A stretch of 64,000 nt of DNA from Saprospiraceae bacterium (GTDB lineage: Bacteria; Bacteroidota; Bacteroidia; Chitinophagales; Saprospiraceae): contig JADKAS010000003.1 in assembly GCA_016715245.1 (NCBI GenBank), forward strand, positions 186,001 through 250,000, read 5' to 3'. Below are positions 61,762-64,000 of this stretch, one piece after another (positions within the stretch are counted from its first letter, which is position 1; each line of letters opens with the position of its first letter). The position numbers were made by a program, and so were the translations under genes. The notes beneath the pieces are model-generated. The model was not told the origin of the DNA, did not search any database, and saw only the letters and a program-made list of their open reading frames with translations.

Positions 61762-62634
61762 TTAAGAAACCTCTTCGTCACGTATAGTACGTAAGATGTC
61801 AAACCATTGCTCATTGGTAATTTTAATCTCAAGTAAATCCGTAAATTCTTTAATTTTATTGATCTTTGGAGCACTTACAATGGGATGAATTTTTGCAGGG
61901 TGGTGCAATAAAAACAACAATGCCATTTCTGTTACTGTCCATTCGTATTTTTCAGCAAGAGCCTCGAGTTTCTCATATCTTTTTTTCCCGGTTTTTGATG
62001 TTGTAAAAATGACATCACCGGCTAAAGGTGCCCATGAAATAGGGGTTATTTTATTTTCCATACACACATCCAGAACACCATTGTACATGCATTGATGATG
62101 AAGCATGGAATACTCCATTTGGGCTGATGCAACAGGAAAATATTTTTGCATCGCATGGATCTGAGTATGGCTGAAATCAGAAACACCAAAACTTTTTACT
62201 TTTCCTGATTCGTGTAATATCTGAAGCGCTTCAGATATTTCCTCAAAATCAAGCATTGGACTACCTCTGTGCACCATATAAACATCGAGATAGCTTGAAT
62301 TCAAATTTTCCAGGCAAGCTTCTACAGTTTCAATAATGTGTCGTTTGGACGTATTGTAATGAGAAATAATAAAGCCAGGTTTTTCAGCACACGGTTTGAT
62401 AATTCCGCTTTTGCCTATCAACTGAATTTTTTCCCTTTGAATCCCACTTAAAATTAAAGCATCTCCAAATTCTCTTTCTGTTGTATAGTTTCCATAAACA
62501 TCGGCAAGATCAAACGTAGTGACACCGGTATCAAGACATGCATTCATTAATTCTGCCATCTTGGTGGGTGATAATTTAGCACCCCAACTACCCCATCGGA
62601 TAGTTCCTGCAATAACTCTTGAAAAATTACTCAT
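61762..62634 (-). CDS. Aldo/keto reductase (YdhF-like)
   Basis: 290 residues, TIM barrel. The catalytic tetrad can be placed: Asp and Tyr in TTFDLADVYGNYTTEREF, Lys in IQLIGKSGII and His in YLDVYMVHRGSP. Later motifs are GKVKSFGVSDFSHTQIHAM and the C-terminal HPAKIHPIVSAPKINKIKEF, the NADP(H)-binding region. The opening (SRVIAGTIRWGSWG) is like that of E. coli YdhF. It reduces aldehydes or ketones with NADPH; the physiological substrate is not known. Isolated between prfA and the last gene. Confidence 0.9.
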   Translation of the reverse strand: MSNFSRVIAGTIRWGSWGAKLSPTKMAELMNACLDTGVTTFDLADVYGNYTTEREFGDALILSGIQREKIQLIGKSGIIKPCAEKPGFIISHYNTSKRHIIETVEACLENLNSSYLDVYMVHRGSPMLDFEEISEALQILHESGKVKSFGVSDFSHTQIHAMQKYFPVASAQMEYSMLHHQCMYNGVLDVCMENKITPISWAPLAGDVIFTTSKTGKKRYEKLEALAEKYEWTVTEMALLFLLHHPAKIHPIVSAPKINKIKEFTDLLEIKITNEQWFDILRTIRDEEVS

Positions 62635-63015
62635 CTTTAATAAAGGTAATAATTAAATAAAAATCAACATTTCAGCAGCCTGAAATATTAAATATTAATA
62701 TAACGCTCTTTAGCGAGAACAAAGGTAATACCCTCTGTTTAAATTCAAAATATTTAATTCAATATTTCAATATTTTATTTTGATCAAAAAATATAGTATT
62801 ATATTGTTTAAAAATGTTGATTTCTGATATGAAAAATTGACATAGTTAATGGTTAACAATTCAATACATTATATATCTGGATAAAAAAATATAATATTTT
62901 CATATTAAAAAAATACATTATATGTAATTTATTGTATATCTTTGCAGTCGCTGATTTATGTTCATGTTGGTTCCATCCCAAAAACAACCGATTTATTCAT
63001 TAAACGCGAAGTATT
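62635..63015. other. Intergenic region, 381 bp, AT-rich, promoter for the HYR protein
   Basis: Divergent spacer between the aldo/keto reductase gene (minus) and the HYR-protein gene (plus). TATCTTTG at 62937-62944 matches TAnnTTTG and is about 70 bp before the ATG at 63016. No other element is recognised. Confidence 0.45.
62937..62944 (+). promoter_or_regulatory. -7 element TATCTTTG before the HYR protein gene
   Basis: TATCTTTG, same octamer as before the lipoprotein (7554) and LytTR regulator (55612) genes. No TTTG at the standard upstream spacing. Confidence 0.45.
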
Positions 63016-64000
63016 ATGCCCAAACCGATTTTCGCGCTATGTCTAGCATTTCTTGCTTCCATAGCCACTTATGGATCCTACATTCATTTTAATAACTATT
63101 TCAGAAATTCAAATGAACTGAATAGTTTGATTCAAAACCAGAATCTGGCCATAATTTGTCCGCCACCGGTAAGTGTAAGTGTCCCTTCAAATGTTTGTTC
63201 TGTTTTTGTAAATATACCTTTACCAACCTCGGATAATCCAAGTTGTCCGATTACCTTTTTATCAAATAATCTGACCGGGACTAATAATCCTAGTGGAATG
63301 TACAGTCCCCAGACATTTACACTAATATGGACCATTATGGATGGTTGTGGTATGTCAATGACATGTAATCAGGTAATTTCAATCACAGATAATACAGCAC
63401 CGGTTTTGGTTTGTCCACAAAACATCGTTGTGCCATGCAATATAAACCAGGCGTTACCATATGCTAACATTAATAGTTTTTTGGCAGCAAACGGACAATC
63501 CTCTGATAATTGTCAGCTAGACAGTATTAGTTTTCAATTAGTTTCACAAACCATTATACCTCAGCCTATTCCTCTTTTGGTATATTCCAGAGTGTATAGA
63601 ATAAAAGATATACATACAAATGAAGCCACTTGTATGCAAAGAATTACAGTAGCAGATGTCATTCCGCCTTCGATTATTTGTCCTCCTGATATTACTACGG
63701 GCAATAGTGACGACGGTAGAAATACGATGGTCATTGTAGATATGCCCATCACTTCAGATAATTGTGGAGTCCAATCTGTCATGAATAGTTATAACAATAC
63801 AAATGATGCTTCAGATGATTATCCGGTTGGGACAACAGTAATAACATGGACAGCAACAGATTTATCTGGCAATACTGCTACCTGCAATATGTCTGTTATT
63901 GTATTTGATAATACACCACCTGACATATTTTGTCCGGATGAAGAAACATTTTCATGTATAGAGGATTTGCCTTTACCGTATTTTAATTTTCCTGAATTTG
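63016..64000 (+). CDS. Large exported HYR-domain protein, 3' partial
   Basis: The frame is open from the ATG at 63016 to the window end (328 codons). The N-terminal hydrophobic part IFALCLAFLASIATYGSYI can serve as leader or anchor. Several HYR-type modules of about 80-90 residues follow, with the hallmarks TAPVLVCPQNIVVPC, TDLSGNTATCNMSV and VFDNTPPDIFCPDEE. HYR modules are Ig-like adhesive folds found in the giant surface proteins of this group. The C-terminus, and any T9SS sorting domain, lies beyond the window. Confidence 0.85.
   Translation, partial: MPKPIFALCLAFLASIATYGSYIHFNNYFRNSNELNSLIQNQNLAIICPPPVSVSVPSNVCSVFVNIPLPTSDNPSCPITFLSNNLTGTNNPSGMYSPQTFTLIWTIMDGCGMSMTCNQVISITDNTAPVLVCPQNIVVPCNINQALPYANINSFLAANGQSSDNCQLDSISFQLVSQTIIPQPIPLLVYSRVYRIKDIHTNEATCMQRITVADVIPPSIICPPDITTGNSDDGRNTMVIVDMPITSDNCGVQSVMNSYNNTNDASDDYPVGTTVITWTATDLSGNTATCNMSVIVFDNTPPDIFCPDEETFSCIEDLPLPYFNFPEF

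Noticed and set aside
1..64000. tRNA, rRNA, insertion sequence, prophage or attachment sites
   Set aside because: No tRNA-like T-loop with matching acceptor stem, no rRNA-like tract, no transposase or integrase motif and no terminal inverted repeats were found by reading the sequence; a tRNA search program was not available.

Overview
The window reads as a chromosomal segment of an AT-rich member of the Bacteroidota, most likely a Saprospiraceae-like lineage. The evidence is a type IX secretion (T9SS) surface economy: a CHU_C/type B C-terminal domain protein next to a PorP/SprF protein, and a FAS1 protein with a type A sorting domain. Other pointers are HYR/LamG/MopE mosaic proteins, promoter-like TAnnTTTG elements instead of classical -10 boxes, few Shine-Dalgarno sequences, and Bacteroidota-type versions of PurF, GH3 and NDH-2. 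No tRNA, rRNA, insertion sequence, phage or CRISPR locus was recognised. Assignments come from reading motifs; no database search was run.

Layout. 1-8.5 kb: the tail of a CorC/GldE-like protein, an acyl-CoA synthetase, a serine hydrolase, a coiled-coil exported protein, a DUF2007 protein, an OmpR-type two-component pair with cutC directly behind it, and a lipoprotein. 8.6-14.7 kb: housekeeping genes (trmB, rlmN, a ferredoxin-NADP-reductase-like flavoprotein, NDH-2, dapD, a membrane protein). 15.1-19.3 kb: a cohesin-like/SprB-repeat/CHU_C surface protein plus PorP/SprF, closed by a strong UUCG-loop terminator. 19.4-25.1 kb: queG, scpA, GH3, a TPR protein, a small acidic protein and apaG. 25.2-31.6 kb: purF, then the cell-shape operon mreB-mreC-mreD-mrdA. 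31.6-36.5 kb: an ECF sigma / anti-sigma-like / beta-barrel operon divergent from a six-domain FAS1 surface protein. 37-41.5 kb: an orphan protein, a DNA glycosylase, a frame-split GMC oxidoreductase and a GNAT-like protein. 41.7-56.4 kb: the most unusual region, a TPR/HisKA_2 sensor kinase, a giant (about 11.8 kb) metzincin/LamG/MopE/repeat protein and a divergent LytTR response regulator. 56.7-62.6 kb: a YdbS/YdbT-like pair, a low-molecular-weight phosphatase, two tandem ssb paralogues, prfA and an aldo/keto reductase. 63.0 kb to the end: the start of another HYR-type exported protein that leaves the window.

Two themes deserve attention. First, the 41.7-56.4 kb block looks like a surface-protease locus framed by its own possible sensor kinase and response regulator. 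Second, three genes (the giant protease, the GMC oxidoreductase and the anti-sigma/beta-barrel protein) are broken at short homopolymers or inside one repeat copy that differs from its neighbours only by deletions. That pattern is easier to explain by sequencing or assembly error than by pseudogenisation, and it should be settled before the genes are interpreted as split.
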